Shown: positions 15,131 through 23,103 of the stretch, piece after piece
Position numbering within the stretch: position 1 is the stretch's first letter
Layout: the number at the start of each line of letters is the position of its first letter
From: Bryobacterales bacterium
GTDB lineage: Bacteria; Acidobacteriota; Terriglobia; Bryobacterales; Bryobacteraceae
DNA: 45,445 nucleotides
Reading direction: 5' to 3'
Assembly: GCA_019261985.1 (NCBI GenBank)
Contig: JAFAQY010000136.1
Span: forward strand, 1 to 45,445
The notes under the pieces: generated by a model
What the model was told of the DNA's origin: nothing
What the model saw: the letters and a program-made list of their open reading frames with translations, nothing else
Database searches by the model: none
Made by a program: the position numbers and the translations under genes

Positions 15131-15544
15131 GATGTGCGCCTGTTCCGCCTGCTGCTCGATTTCGCGGGCATGCCCCTCCTTCCATCGTTCGAGTTTCTTT
15201 TGACCTAGCTTTTCAAGCAAGCGCGCGTCGCGGCGCCGCGCGGCCACGGCTTCGAGCTGCTGCGCGATGCGCTTGCGCGCGCCGCCCGCCAAGGCTTCCA
15301 GGCGCGCGCATTCGGCGGCGACCGATCTTTTGAACGAATCGAGCGCGGCCAGGCTCGCGCCCGTCATGCACCCGGACTGCAGCAGATCCCGTTCGGAGTC
15401 GGCCTGCTCTTGGCGTGCGTGCGCGATACGGGCTTCGAGATCCCGCAGCTCCGTTTGCAGGCGGCTGAGCTTCATTTCTTCAATGCCAGCTTGCGTGCGG
15501 CGCCAGTCGAGGACCCGGGCGAGCGGGAAGGAGAATTTTCTCAT
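15107..15544 (-). CDS. fliJ: FliJ-like flagellar export protein
   Basis: A 145-residue, almost entirely helical and charged protein with the FliJ start (KFSFPLARVLDWRR) and long coiled coils with Leu, Arg and Glu heptads to about residue 135. FliJ binds the FliI ATPase ring and the export gate FlhA to couple ATP hydrolysis to export. It overlaps fliI by four bases (ATGA), so translation is coupled, and it is the last gene of the flagellar operon. Sequence similarity in this family is weak, and the call rests on shape plus the position after fliI. Confidence 0.82.
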   Translation of the reverse strand: MRKFSFPLARVLDWRRTQAGIEEMKLSRLQTELRDLEARIAHARQEQADSERDLLQSGCMTGASLAALDSFKRSVAAECARLEALAGGARKRIAQQLEAVAARRRDARLLEKLGQKKLERWKEGHAREIEQQAEQAHISRRHRLS

Positions 15545-16905
15545 TTAATTTGTTCCGCGAGTTCCTTCATGCGCGCCATGGTGCGGTCCAGAGGCTCATT
15601 GGTTTCAGGCTCCTGGCGTAGAAATTCGAGCAGGCGAGGGCGAAGGCGGATGGCTGAGTCGAGCTGGGCGTTGGACCCGGCGACATAGGCGCCCAGATTG
15701 ATAAGGTCTTCGGATTGGCGATAGGCTGCCAAAGCTTCTCGCATACGCCGGGCGGCTTCGCGCTGTTCCTTGGACGCGAGGCGGCCGGCAAGGCGGCTGA
15801 CCGAATTCAAAACATCGATGGCGGGATAATGCCCCGCCGCGGCGAGATCTCTCGAAAGGACAACGTGGCCGTCGAGGATGGCGCGAACCGCGTCGGTGAT
15901 GGGTTCGTTGAAATCGTCGCCCTCGACCAGCACGGTGAAGAATCCGGTAATGGAGCCGGCGCGGAAATTTCCGGCGCGCTCGAAGACTTTGGGCAGCAGA
16001 TTAAACACGCTAGGCGTGTAGCCTTTTTGACTGGGAGGCTCTCCCGCGGCGAGTCCGATTTCGCGCTGTGCCATCGCGAGGCGCGTTACCGAATCGGCGA
16101 CCAGCAGGACGCTCTTGCCCTGGTCGCGAAAATACTCCGCGGCAGCAAGGGCGACGAATACGGCGCGGATGCGCAGCGGCGCGGGCGCGTCGGAGGGAGC
16201 GACGACAACGACACTACGCTTCAGCCCCTCCGGGCTGAGCTCCTTTTCCAGGAAGTCGCGAACTTCGCGGTTGCGTTCTCCGATGAGCGCGATGACGCTG
16301 ACATCGGCCGAGTGGTGGCGGGCCATGGCTCCAAGGAGGGTGCTTTTGCCGACGCCCGAGCCGCCGAAAATACCGATGCGCTGACCCTTGCCGAACGGCA
16401 GCAAGCCGTCGATCGCGCGAACGCCGGTCGCGAGGGGTTCGGCGATGGGCTCGCGCTCCAGCGGGCCGGGGGGTTGGGCGTAGAGATCATAGCGGGCTTC
16501 GCCTTTTATGGGAGGACCGCTATCCATGGGCTGGCCGAAGCCGTCAAGCACGCGGCCAAGCAGACCCGGTCCGGCTTCGAAGCGCGATTCGCCCGGACGC
16601 GCGATTACGGGATCGCCGGGCTGCAATCCGCCGGTGTCTTCGAGCGGCATCAGCAGTACGCGGCCATCCCGGAATCCGACCACTTGCGCGCGAACACGGC
16701 GGCCGCCGGAGCACTGGATTTCGCAGAAATCGTTCATGCCGGCGGCGGGACCGTCGGAAGCCACCAGCAAGCCAACCAGTTCCTTGACCCGGCCGGACCA
16801 GCGCCAGGTATCCAGGTTGCGCAGCGCCTCGGCATAATCGTGGAACAGGGTCGAAGCCGGGGATGCGCTGTTCATGGATGTGCCGGGCATGGATATGCCG
16901 TTCAT
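15541..16905 (-). CDS. fliI: Flagellar type III export ATPase FliI
   Basis: A 454-residue ATPase of the F1-beta/FliI family. Walker A GGSGVGKST is at 181-189 and Walker B SVLLVADSVTRLA is near 265-277; SQKGYTPSVFNLLPKVFER and EGDDFNEPITD are also present. The family's N-terminal hexamer domain spans about 30-110. FliI forms the hexameric ATPase under the export gate and uncouples chaperone-substrate complexes. The start at 16905 overlaps the fliH stop (ATGA), which fixes it. The first 11 residues (MNGISMPGTSM) form an internal small repeat with the next codons and are variable. fliH precedes and fliJ follows, as usual. Confidence 0.96.
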   Translation of the reverse strand: MNGISMPGTSMNSASPASTLFHDYAEALRNLDTWRWSGRVKELVGLLVASDGPAAGMNDFCEIQCSGGRRVRAQVVGFRDGRVLLMPLEDTGGLQPGDPVIARPGESRFEAGPGLLGRVLDGFGQPMDSGPPIKGEARYDLYAQPPGPLEREPIAEPLATGVRAIDGLLPFGKGQRIGIFGGSGVGKSTLLGAMARHHSADVSVIALIGERNREVRDFLEKELSPEGLKRSVVVVAPSDAPAPLRIRAVFVALAAAEYFRDQGKSVLLVADSVTRLAMAQREIGLAAGEPPSQKGYTPSVFNLLPKVFERAGNFRAGSITGFFTVLVEGDDFNEPITDAVRAILDGHVVLSRDLAAAGHYPAIDVLNSVSRLAGRLASKEQREAARRMREALAAYRQSEDLINLGAYVAGSNAQLDSAIRLRPRLLEFLRQEPETNEPLDRTMARMKELAEQIK

Positions 16906-17567
16906 GGATGCCTTCGCCGCAGCACATCGGCAAAGCCGCGCTCGATCTCTGAAAGCTGGGTTTCGACGGAAGCGTCGAGGTCTCCGCGCGAGGTCTCAAA
17001 CAGCGCCGCTCCGCGCTGGAGGCTGGAGTCGGCAACGATATCGAGAGCCGGCGGGAGCCGCAAAAGGCTGCGATTTTGTTTCACGGTTTCGGCGTCGGCG
17101 GGGCAGAGCATCAGGCGGTGGGTTTCCCTGGCGTCGCACTTCTGAAACGCGGCCTTCACCAAGCCGTGAATGGCTTCGGGATCGGTGGAGAGCTCCCGAT
17201 GCAGGACGCGCCTGGCGATCGCGATCGCGAGTGCAACCGTGGCCTCTTCCGCTTCCGCGCGAAAAAGATGGCGAGCGCCGGCGAGCTCGGCAATCACCGA
17301 ATTGAGACTGGCGAGCACCGGCTCAAGCCGGCCGGCGGCTCTCGCCGCGCCAGCTTGTTCTCCGGCGGAAAAGCCCTGCTGATAAGCCGCGGCGGTGCGC
17401 GTTTCCAGTTCTTTTGAGGAAATACCCGCTTCTTTTGCGTTCTCGCCGGGCATGCCGTTTTCGCGGCGCTGATCCGCCGCGGGATGGGGCTGTTGGCCCA
17501 GGGCCGGCCTGCGCCAGACCATAGGCTGCGGAGCTTGCGTGTCGCCGCGGAGAACTTTAGATGACAT
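16902..17567 (-). CDS. fliH: Flagellar assembly protein FliH
   Basis: A 221-residue protein with a Pro/Ala-rich N-terminus, a helical middle and the FliH/YscL C-terminal domain: EAEEATVALAIAIARRVLHRELSTDPEAI with downstream CPADAETVK (shortened segments). FliH is the peripheral stator of the FliI ATPase and anchors it to the C ring. It overlaps fliG by 11 bases and fliI by four, consistent with tight operon coupling. It is slightly shorter than the enterobacterial protein. The sequence is divergent, but order and C-terminal pattern make the call safe. Confidence 0.9.
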   Translation of the reverse strand: MSSKVLRGDTQAPQPMVWRRPALGQQPHPAADQRRENGMPGENAKEAGISSKELETRTAAAYQQGFSAGEQAGAARAAGRLEPVLASLNSVIAELAGARHLFRAEAEEATVALAIAIARRVLHRELSTDPEAIHGLVKAAFQKCDARETHRLMLCPADAETVKQNRSLLRLPPALDIVADSSLQRGAALFETSRGDLDASVETQLSEIERGFADVLRRRHP

Positions 17568-18594
17568 ACCGTTCGCCGGCCGCGCCCTTCAGACTGAGGA
17601 CGCCCTCGGTTTCCAGCTGGCGCACCACCGCGATAATCTGCTGCTGCGCGGCTTCCACTTCCTTGATCTTCACCGGCCCCAGCGCTTCCATGTCCTCGCG
17701 CAGCATCTCGGCGCCGCGCTGGCTGAGCGCTTGCAGCATATGATTTTTCATCTGTTCGCTGGTGCCCTTAAGGGCTACGGTCAGGATCTTACGATCGACT
17801 TTGGCGAGAACCTCCTTGATGGCATTGCCGTCTAGCAGGAGCATGTCCTCGAATACGAACATCATGTGGCGGATGGTCTCGACCAGGGTTGGATTGGTTT
17901 GCTCAATGCTTTCCAAAATGTCCTTGCTGGCGTTGGAATCCAGGCGGTTGAACATTTCGGCGACCGCGTGAACGCCACCGTAAGCCTCGCGGCTCAGCTC
18001 GCCGACGGCTTTCAGCTTCGTGCCGATCACGCTCGCGATTTTGGAAATGATTTCCGGCGAGATCTGGTCCAGGTTGGCCATGCGGAGGGCGACATCGGCG
18101 CGCATCTCGGCCGGCAGCGAAAGCAGAAGTCCCGCCGCCTGCGACGGATTTAAGTGCGACAAAATAAGCGCAATGGTCTGGGGATGCTCGCTGTGGATAA
18201 ATTTCGCGAGTTGCTGCGGATCGGTTTTTCGCAAAGCATCGAAACTGAGCGTTTCGCTGCCAAGAGTTTTAATGAGACGGTCCATCATGTTGCGGCCGGT
18301 TTCCGCGCCGAACGCGCCATAGAGCAACTTGCGGGCGTAATCGACGCCGCCCTTCAACATGAATTCGTGCGCAGCCAGCTTTTGATAGAACTCTTCTAAA
18401 ATTCCTTCCGCCTCTTCGGAAGAGAGCGATTGCATGCGCGCGATTTCGCGGCCGATCTCCTGGACCTCTTCTTCGTCGAGTTCCTTGACTATGGCACTAG
18501 ACGCTTCTTCGCCGATGGTCATGAGGAGGATCGCGGCCTTGCGCACGCCGGGAATGTGTTCTCTGGGAGCGGGGCTATCGCTAACCGTTACCAT
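17557..18594 (-). CDS. fliG: Flagellar motor switch protein FliG
   Basis: About 345 residues from the ATG at 18594. It shows FliG features: GVRKAAILLMTIGEEAS near the start, IHSEHPQTIALILSHLNPSQAAGLL in two shorter stretches, and the C-terminal torque domain with MFVFEDMLLLDG followed by VDRKILTVALKGTSEQ, which carries the charged residues that meet MotA. FliG forms the rotor ring on FliF and sets direction and torque. The start codon lies inside the 3' end of fliF (14-base overlap). An earlier in-frame start at 18648 would overlap fliF further and is unlikely. All expected domains are present, so the motor switch should be functional here. Confidence 0.97.
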   Translation of the reverse strand: MVTVSDSPAPREHIPGVRKAAILLMTIGEEASSAIVKELDEEEVQEIGREIARMQSLSSEEAEGILEEFYQKLAAHEFMLKGGVDYARKLLYGAFGAETGRNMMDRLIKTLGSETLSFDALRKTDPQQLAKFIHSEHPQTIALILSHLNPSQAAGLLLSLPAEMRADVALRMANLDQISPEIISKIASVIGTKLKAVGELSREAYGGVHAVAEMFNRLDSNASKDILESIEQTNPTLVETIRHMMFVFEDMLLLDGNAIKEVLAKVDRKILTVALKGTSEQMKNHMLQALSQRGAEMLREDMEALGPVKIKEVEAAQQQIIAVVRQLETEGVLSLKGAAGERYVI

Positions 18595-20272
18595 GCAGCC
18601 AGCTCCTGACGACTTGGGCGACCTGGGCGGGCTCCTTCTTGGCCTCACCCGCGATGTGTTTGGTCAATACTTCAGCCTTGTTGGCTGTGCCGGTAGGCAG
18701 CTTCAACTGCGCGAGCGCCGCGGCGTTTTTCTGCGCTTGCTCGGCAGCCTGGGCAACCAGTTGCGCGTGCGCCGATTGCTCCAGCGATGGAGCGGCGGCG
18801 GGTTCGTTAGGCTTGGCTGCTTCGATAGCGCGCGTAACTTCGGCGGCGGCGATTTTTTTCCCTTTTCCGGAACGCAGCAGAATCACGACCGGCAGCGCCA
18901 ATAAGGCCACAAGAACGCCTCCGCCGATACCTGCCAGCACGGCCGGATTCTTGTTGCCGACCAACTTTTGCAACCAAGGCGGCATCTGTGGACCGATCGC
19001 CGTGGGGGCGGAATCGAAGGTTTCGGGTTCAGCCATTAAAGTGGCCTCAAATGGAAAGGCATCGACGACGAGCTGATCGCCGCGATTCATATCCAGACCG
19101 GTGGCAGCGCCTACAAGGTCGCGAATTACTTTTAATTTTTCGGGCGGGGGAGGCTCAATGATCTTGTTCTGCCCCTGCCATCGCAGAGCGTGGTCCACCA
19201 GCACCGAAACGGAAAGCCGCTTGATGGCCCCTTGTGGGAGCTTGGTGTGGCGCACGACGCGGCTGGTCTGGTAGTTCACGTTTTCGGTATGGCGGGCGTA
19301 GTTGGTGGCGGAAGCGCCGGAAGATGCTTTCGCGGTTGCATTGGGAACGTTAGAGGCCGTTCCTGGCACACCGGACGCGGAAGCGAGCGCGGGTCCGTCT
19401 TGCGTGGTCTGCGAGCTGGCGATGGCGGATTTCTGGGGATCGTAGCTTTCCTCACTTTGTTCACCGCTAGTCAAATCGACATCGGCCGAAACGCCGGCGC
19501 GAAAATGCTGGGCGCCGAGCAACGGCTCCAACGTCTGCGCGATCTTGGTTTGCAAGTCGTGCTCGACCGTCTTGCGGTATTCGATGGAGGCTTGGCTGTC
19601 CTGGTCCGCATCGCCGTTGGCAGTGAAACGCGGGCGATTTAGAAGGTTGCCGTTGGTATCGACCAACGAAACCTGATCCACTTGGAGTCCTGGAACCGCG
19701 CTGGCCGTCAACTGGCAGATGGCGGCGACGTTCTGGGGCGACAAAGCCGCGGCATGGCGCAGTTTGACCAGGATGCTGGCTTTTGCGGGCTGCCGCTGCT
19801 CCGTGTAGAGCGAGTCCTTGGCCATGGTGATGTGGACGCGAGCCTGTTCCACTTCACCGATCGACATAACGGAACGCTCCAATTCGCCTTCGATGGCGCG
19901 GTGATAATTCACCTGCTCAGTGAAGTCGCTGGCTCCGAAATTGGCTTTGTCGAACAACTCGAAACCGATGCGTCCGGTCTTGGGGAGTCCGCTGGAGGCG
20001 AGCTGCAGGCGCGCCTCGGCTACATGGGCCGACGGCACCAGGATTTCCGATCCCTCGGCCGCTAAGCGATACTGCACGCCCGTTTCGCGCAACTTTGCCG
20101 TTACTGCCCCGGCGTCCTCCGGGGCCAAGCCGGAAAACAACGGTTTAAAATCACGCTCGTCGTTCCAATTCTTGAGCGCCGCAATTCCTCCGATGGCAGC
20201 CGCAATGGCGGCGGCGATCCAGATCCGCTGGGCCCAGGAGAGCTTGGTCCAAAGCTGGGTGAGTTGGTTCAC
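18581..20272 (-). CDS. fliF: Flagellar MS-ring protein FliF
   Basis: A 563-residue protein with an N-terminal membrane segment (about 18-33), ring-building motifs ERDFKPLFSGL, FGASDFTEQVNYHRA and MAKDSLYTEQRQPAKASILV (shortened), and a second membrane segment near 445-466. A cytoplasmic tail ends in VAQVVRSWLHGNG, which binds FliG. FliF forms the MS ring, the base on which the rotor and export gate assemble. The start is a GTG at 20272 and no Shine-Dalgarno is seen before it: the upstream 141 bp is a simple-repeat array that directly abuts the start codon. It overlaps fliG by 14 bases. A downstream start would remove the first membrane segment. Confidence 0.97.
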   Translation of the reverse strand: MNQLTQLWTKLSWAQRIWIAAAIAAAIGGIAALKNWNDERDFKPLFSGLAPEDAGAVTAKLRETGVQYRLAAEGSEILVPSAHVAEARLQLASSGLPKTGRIGFELFDKANFGASDFTEQVNYHRAIEGELERSVMSIGEVEQARVHITMAKDSLYTEQRQPAKASILVKLRHAAALSPQNVAAICQLTASAVPGLQVDQVSLVDTNGNLLNRPRFTANGDADQDSQASIEYRKTVEHDLQTKIAQTLEPLLGAQHFRAGVSADVDLTSGEQSEESYDPQKSAIASSQTTQDGPALASASGVPGTASNVPNATAKASSGASATNYARHTENVNYQTSRVVRHTKLPQGAIKRLSVSVLVDHALRWQGQNKIIEPPPPEKLKVIRDLVGAATGLDMNRGDQLVVDAFPFEATLMAEPETFDSAPTAIGPQMPPWLQKLVGNKNPAVLAGIGGGVLVALLALPVVILLRSGKGKKIAAAEVTRAIEAAKPNEPAAAPSLEQSAHAQLVAQAAEQAQKNAAALAQLKLPTGTANKAEVLTKHIAGEAKKEPAQVAQVVRSWLHGNG

Positions 20273-20413
20273 GTTATCAGTTTTCAGTTTTCAGTTATCG
20301 GTTATCAGTTTTCAGTTATCAGTTTTCAGCTATCAGCCCTTCAGTGGTCAGTGGTCCGTTTTCAGAAGACTGATAACTGACAACTGAGAACTGACAACTG
20401 ACAACTGACAACT
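20273..20413. repeat. TTTTCAGTTATCAG / AACTGACAACTGA low-complexity array between fliE and fliF
   Basis: On the plus strand the left half repeats TTTTCAGTTATCAG-like heptads (about 20274-20340) and the right half repeats AACTGACAACTGA-like units (about 20371-20413). The two halves are roughly reverse complements around a short GGTCAGTGGTCC centre, so a long imperfect hairpin is possible. The array fills the gap between fliE and fliF and replaces the usual ribosome binding site region of fliF. Similar arrays are common in many genomes, but a position inside a conserved flagellar operon is unusual. Confidence 0.85.
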
Positions 20414-20418
20414 CTCGT

Positions 20419-20727
20419 TCACACCTGCATTCGCATTACTTCCTGGTACGCCGAAATGATTTTATTGCGGGCTTGCAAAAACAACTGAAACGACAGATCG
20501 GCTTCCTGGGTTTTTAGCGCTACTTGGTGCAATTCTTCGCCTTCGCCGGATAAAAAGCGGTTTATGCTTCCGGTGGCTTGCTGGCCGAACGTTTCTACCT
20601 GGGAGACGGCGTCTTGAAATATCGACTGAAACGCGGAACCTGCGCCTGTCGCGGGCGCTGCGGACGCAGCCGCCGGAGCGGCGGAATTTAACGGAATGGA
20701 TAAATTGACGGGAATAATTGCGGCCAT
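20419..20727 (-). CDS. fliE: Flagellar hook-basal body protein FliE
   Basis: A 102-residue protein ending in the FliE signature: LKTQEADLSFQLFLQARNKI followed by AYQEVMRMQV (shortened). The N-terminus is a flexible Ala/Pro-rich stretch. FliE joins the MS ring to the rod and is needed to start export. It lies 10 bp downstream of flgC and upstream of fliF in the order flgB-flgC-fliE that is conserved across flagellated bacteria. The gap to fliF is filled by the simple-repeat array. Confidence 0.95.
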   Translation of the reverse strand: MAAIIPVNLSIPLNSAAPAAASAAPATGAGSAFQSIFQDAVSQVETFGQQATGSINRFLSGEGEELHQVALKTQEADLSFQLFLQARNKIISAYQEVMRMQV

Positions 20728-20737
20728 TGTTTTCAGG

Positions 20738-21166
20738 TCACCTCATTATGTCGATGGAGCGGTTAATCATATCCTTCACGGCCGTCATTGCCGCGATATT
20801 GCCTTGATAAGACCTGGATGCGTTGAGCAGGTCTACCATCTCCTCGGCTGGATTCATGCGCGGGAAAGCGACATAGCCATTGGCGTCGGCGTCGGGATGG
20901 CCCGGGATGTAGCGCAGTTCGGGTGGGCGGTCGTCTTCGATTACATCCGCCACCCGCACGCCTTGCCCGACTTCGTTTTGAAATACCGCGGAAAAGGGCG
21001 AAGCTTGTGGGTCGATTAGAAATATTGCGTCCTTGCGTTTGTAGGGACCGCCTTGGGGAGTGCGGGTGGTCTCCGCGTTGGCCATGTTTTCCACCAAAAG
21101 CTCGACGCGGGTGCGCTGCGCGGCCATCCCCGATGCGCTGACTTGAAGCGAAGTAAAAAGACTCAC
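20738..21166 (-). CDS. flgC: Flagellar proximal rod protein FlgC
   Basis: A 142-residue rod protein. It has the N-terminal rod motif SASGMAAQRTRVELLVENMAN (shortened) with ANAET, the middle element GVRVADVIEDDRPPELRY, and the C-terminal DLLNASRSYQGNIAAM with MINRS, all typical of FlgC. It forms part of the rod between FlgB and FliE. It starts with GTG overlapping the flgB stop (GTGA) and is followed by fliE after 10 bp. The family match is clear along the whole length. Confidence 0.96.
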   Translation of the reverse strand: MSLFTSLQVSASGMAAQRTRVELLVENMANAETTRTPQGGPYKRKDAIFLIDPQASPFSAVFQNEVGQGVRVADVIEDDRPPELRYIPGHPDADANGYVAFPRMNPAEEMVDLLNASRSYQGNIAAMTAVKDMINRSIDIMR

Positions 21167-21501
21167 GAAGTCTTGCCCTCTTCGATCGCGCTTCGTACCG
21201 CTTTGAGCTGGCCGCGTACCAGAGTGGATGCCAGATTGAAACGGATCGCATTTTCCGCAAGCAGACGCGCCTCGCGGTCGACGCTCACATTGTTGCCGTC
21301 CGGCTTCTCGGCGAGGCCGTCGGGCTGAATCGTCTGCGGCGGCTGGCCCTTTGCCAAACTCATGAACTCGAATTGAAAATCAATGTCTTGCGTCTTGTAT
21401 CCGGGGGTGTCGGCATTGGCGATGTTAGAGGCCACCAGCTTCTGTCGCGCGCTGAGAAGATCCATGTAACGCCCGAGATTGGCAGTGATAGGGTCGAGCA
21501 T
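21163..21501 (-). CDS. flgB: Flagellar rod protein FlgB
   Basis: A 112-residue protein from the ATG at 21501, with the FlgB pattern MLDPITANLGRYMDLLSARQ, then the rod element ASNIANADTPGYKTQDIDF and a C-terminal helix ENAIRFNLASTLVRGQLKAV. It is the first gene of the visible flagellar operon. An in-frame extension to 21558 lacks family similarity. Regulation is unclear; a sigma-54-like motif just before the gene was looked at and not accepted. No other flagellar genes (flagellin, hook, motAB, flhAB) occur in the window. Confidence 0.93.
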   Translation of the reverse strand: MLDPITANLGRYMDLLSARQKLVASNIANADTPGYKTQDIDFQFEFMSLAKGQPPQTIQPDGLAEKPDGNNVSVDREARLLAENAIRFNLASTLVRGQLKAVRSAIEEGKTS

Positions 21502-21695
21502 GATGGCGGGAATGTGCAAGCGGGGGACCAGCTTTACGAGTGGGATTAACCGGGCCACGGTTGATATCTTTCTTACATGGTTCCGGCAGGAGTATATTGG
21601 CGAGCTGGGGATAACCGGCCGCGCATGTTCGGCAACAGCTGGTAATCAGGGCGTTTTCCCTTCGAGCCGCTCGGGATGAATTTGCGCCGTTTGGA

Positions 21696-22544
21696 CTACT
21701 TCGCGTTCAGTCCTTCGGTCAGTTCGATATAGGTCCCGTAGGGATCGGTGATAAATGCGATCTTCAAGCCCATCTTGCTGGTGGCGTCGGTTAGGGGGAC
21801 GTCCAGTTTGATGCCGTCCGCGGCAAGATGATCCGTGAAGGATTTCAGGTCTTTGACTTCGAAGCCGATGTGATCGAGGACGCGGCCTTTGGAAGCCGCG
21901 GGCGGAGGCGGCGGAGGAGCGCCTTCCTTGGCCTTGCCGCGACCCGCGCCGGCAGGGCCGAGGAAATCGACGAAGCCGCCGGGAATTTTAGCCCCTTTTA
22001 GCCCCTTCCGGCGTTGGCCTTCTTCCCCGCCGAAGGTCTTGATGTACCATTCGCGCGCGGCGTTCGGGTCGGGAACCGAAAGATGGAAATGGCTGAATTC
22101 GCTTTCCCCGGCGATGGAGGTGTCTTCCTGAATCTCGACGGTGACGTTGTTTGGAAAGGTGACAAAGGCCTGCTGTCCGGGAGTGAGCTCGCGGACCGCG
22201 AGTCCGGCCGCTTCAGCCTTCGCTCTGGTGGCGGCATAGCTTTTGACCGAAAATCCGACGTGATTCACAGCCGAGCCGTCGGTACCCTCGCGGCCCGCGG
22301 CGCTGGCGCCTCCGGTAATAATGACGAACACGTTGGGCAACTTCACTAGCGTGAGCGGGCCTGCCGTTGACGGCTTGCCTCCCATCACGTCTACCCAGAC
22401 TTTCTGCATCGCCGCCGGATCGGGCACGACCAAATGGATGTGGCCCATCGAAATGCCCGCGGCGTTTGGAGGCGCGGTTTGAGCGATAAGGATGACTGCA
22501 AAGGCGGAGCAGAGAGCCGTAAGAGCGGCAGCGAAGTAGCGCAT
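21696..22544 (-). CDS. Secreted VOC (glyoxalase-fold) family protein, two VOC domains
   Basis: A 282-residue protein from the ATG at 22544, with a signal peptide (FAAALTALCSAFAVILIAQ) and two VOC/glyoxalase-type modules (about 30-140 and 150-280). The modules are seen in GHIHLVVPDPAAMQKVWVDV, then SHFHLSVPDPNAAREWYIKT and VLDHIGFEVKDLKSFTDHL, ending in DPYGTYIELTEGL. His and Glu at matched positions would bind a metal. A Pro-rich insert (GAPPPPPPAAS) interrupts the second domain. The reaction is unknown. The frame stays open upstream to 23123 through the IS110-like remnant, but those codons are not part of this gene. Confidence 0.83.
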   Translation of the reverse strand: MRYFAAALTALCSAFAVILIAQTAPPNAAGISMGHIHLVVPDPAAMQKVWVDVMGGKPSTAGPLTLVKLPNVFVIITGGASAAGREGTDGSAVNHVGFSVKSYAATRAKAEAAGLAVRELTPGQQAFVTFPNNVTVEIQEDTSIAGESEFSHFHLSVPDPNAAREWYIKTFGGEEGQRRKGLKGAKIPGGFVDFLGPAGAGRGKAKEGAPPPPPPAASKGRVLDHIGFEVKDLKSFTDHLAADGIKLDVPLTDATSKMGLKIAFITDPYGTYIELTEGLNAK

Positions 22545-22559
22545 GCGGGATATGCTATC

Positions 22560-22947
22560 AGAGTCTTGAGCAGGCGATATACAATCCGAGCTTTGGCTGC
22601 GCAGCAGTGTGCCGGCCGCGTTGCGCAGGGCTTGGCTGGCGCGGCTCGCTACCTTGCGTCGGTCACGTCCGATAATTTTGCCTCCACTGATTTTGTTGTT
22701 CGGAGCCAGGCTCAGCCAACTGACAAAGCGCCCCTCGGTCTCCCAGCTGCTCATGTCGGGACCGCATTCGCCGATCAGGGTCTGCGCGGGCAGCACATTC
22801 ACACCATCAATGCCGCGCTGCACCAGCCAGTCCGCTATCGTCTTGCAGATCGGCCGTGAAGCAGCCGAACACGCGCGGCGGTTCCGGATCGGAAAGCTCT
22901 TCTGAATAACTCTGGATCGAGCCGGCAAAGCGGTGTAGGATTTGCAT
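22560..22947 (-). mobile_element. IS110-family transposase remnant
   Basis: Minus-strand frames carry pieces of an IS110-type transposase. The start MQILHRFAGSIQSYSEELS and FGCFTADLQ at 22947 resembles the N-terminal domain. After a frame change, TIADWLVQRGID continues it. It then jumps directly to the C-terminal transposase_20 region, MSSWETEGRFVSWLSLAPNN and KISGGK, then ASQALRNAAGTLLRSQS. The central catalytic part is missing and the end is cut at about 22605, so the copy is dead. IS110 elements move with a DEDD-type recombinase and need no terminal inverted repeats, and none were seen. It lies upstream of the VOC gene, which may have lost its original promoter region. Confidence 0.72.
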
Positions 22948-23103
22948 AGACCTCCTTCCGGGAGTCGGCAGACTCCCGCTTGGATCTGCGGGGGGTTCTC
23001 ACGGATCGGAAAGGCGGGCGAGAGCCCTCCGGTTATCCGCTCCAATCCTAAGCCCGAATCGCAGAGTGGCGTCGGCCGTCCGGCGATTGTACAATCACGC
23101 TGT

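Noticed and set aside
15715-17145. A 476-codon plus-strand open frame opposite fliI and fliH
   Set aside because: The minus-strand fliI and fliH match their families along the whole length and overlap in a coupled way. The opposite frame has no recognisable domain.
21515-21530. Sigma-54-like TGGTCC-N5-TTGCA on the minus strand before flgB
   Set aside because: Spacing is right, but the -24 box matches in only four of six bases. The start site it predicts would fall about three bases before the flgB ATG, leaving no room for a ribosome binding site.
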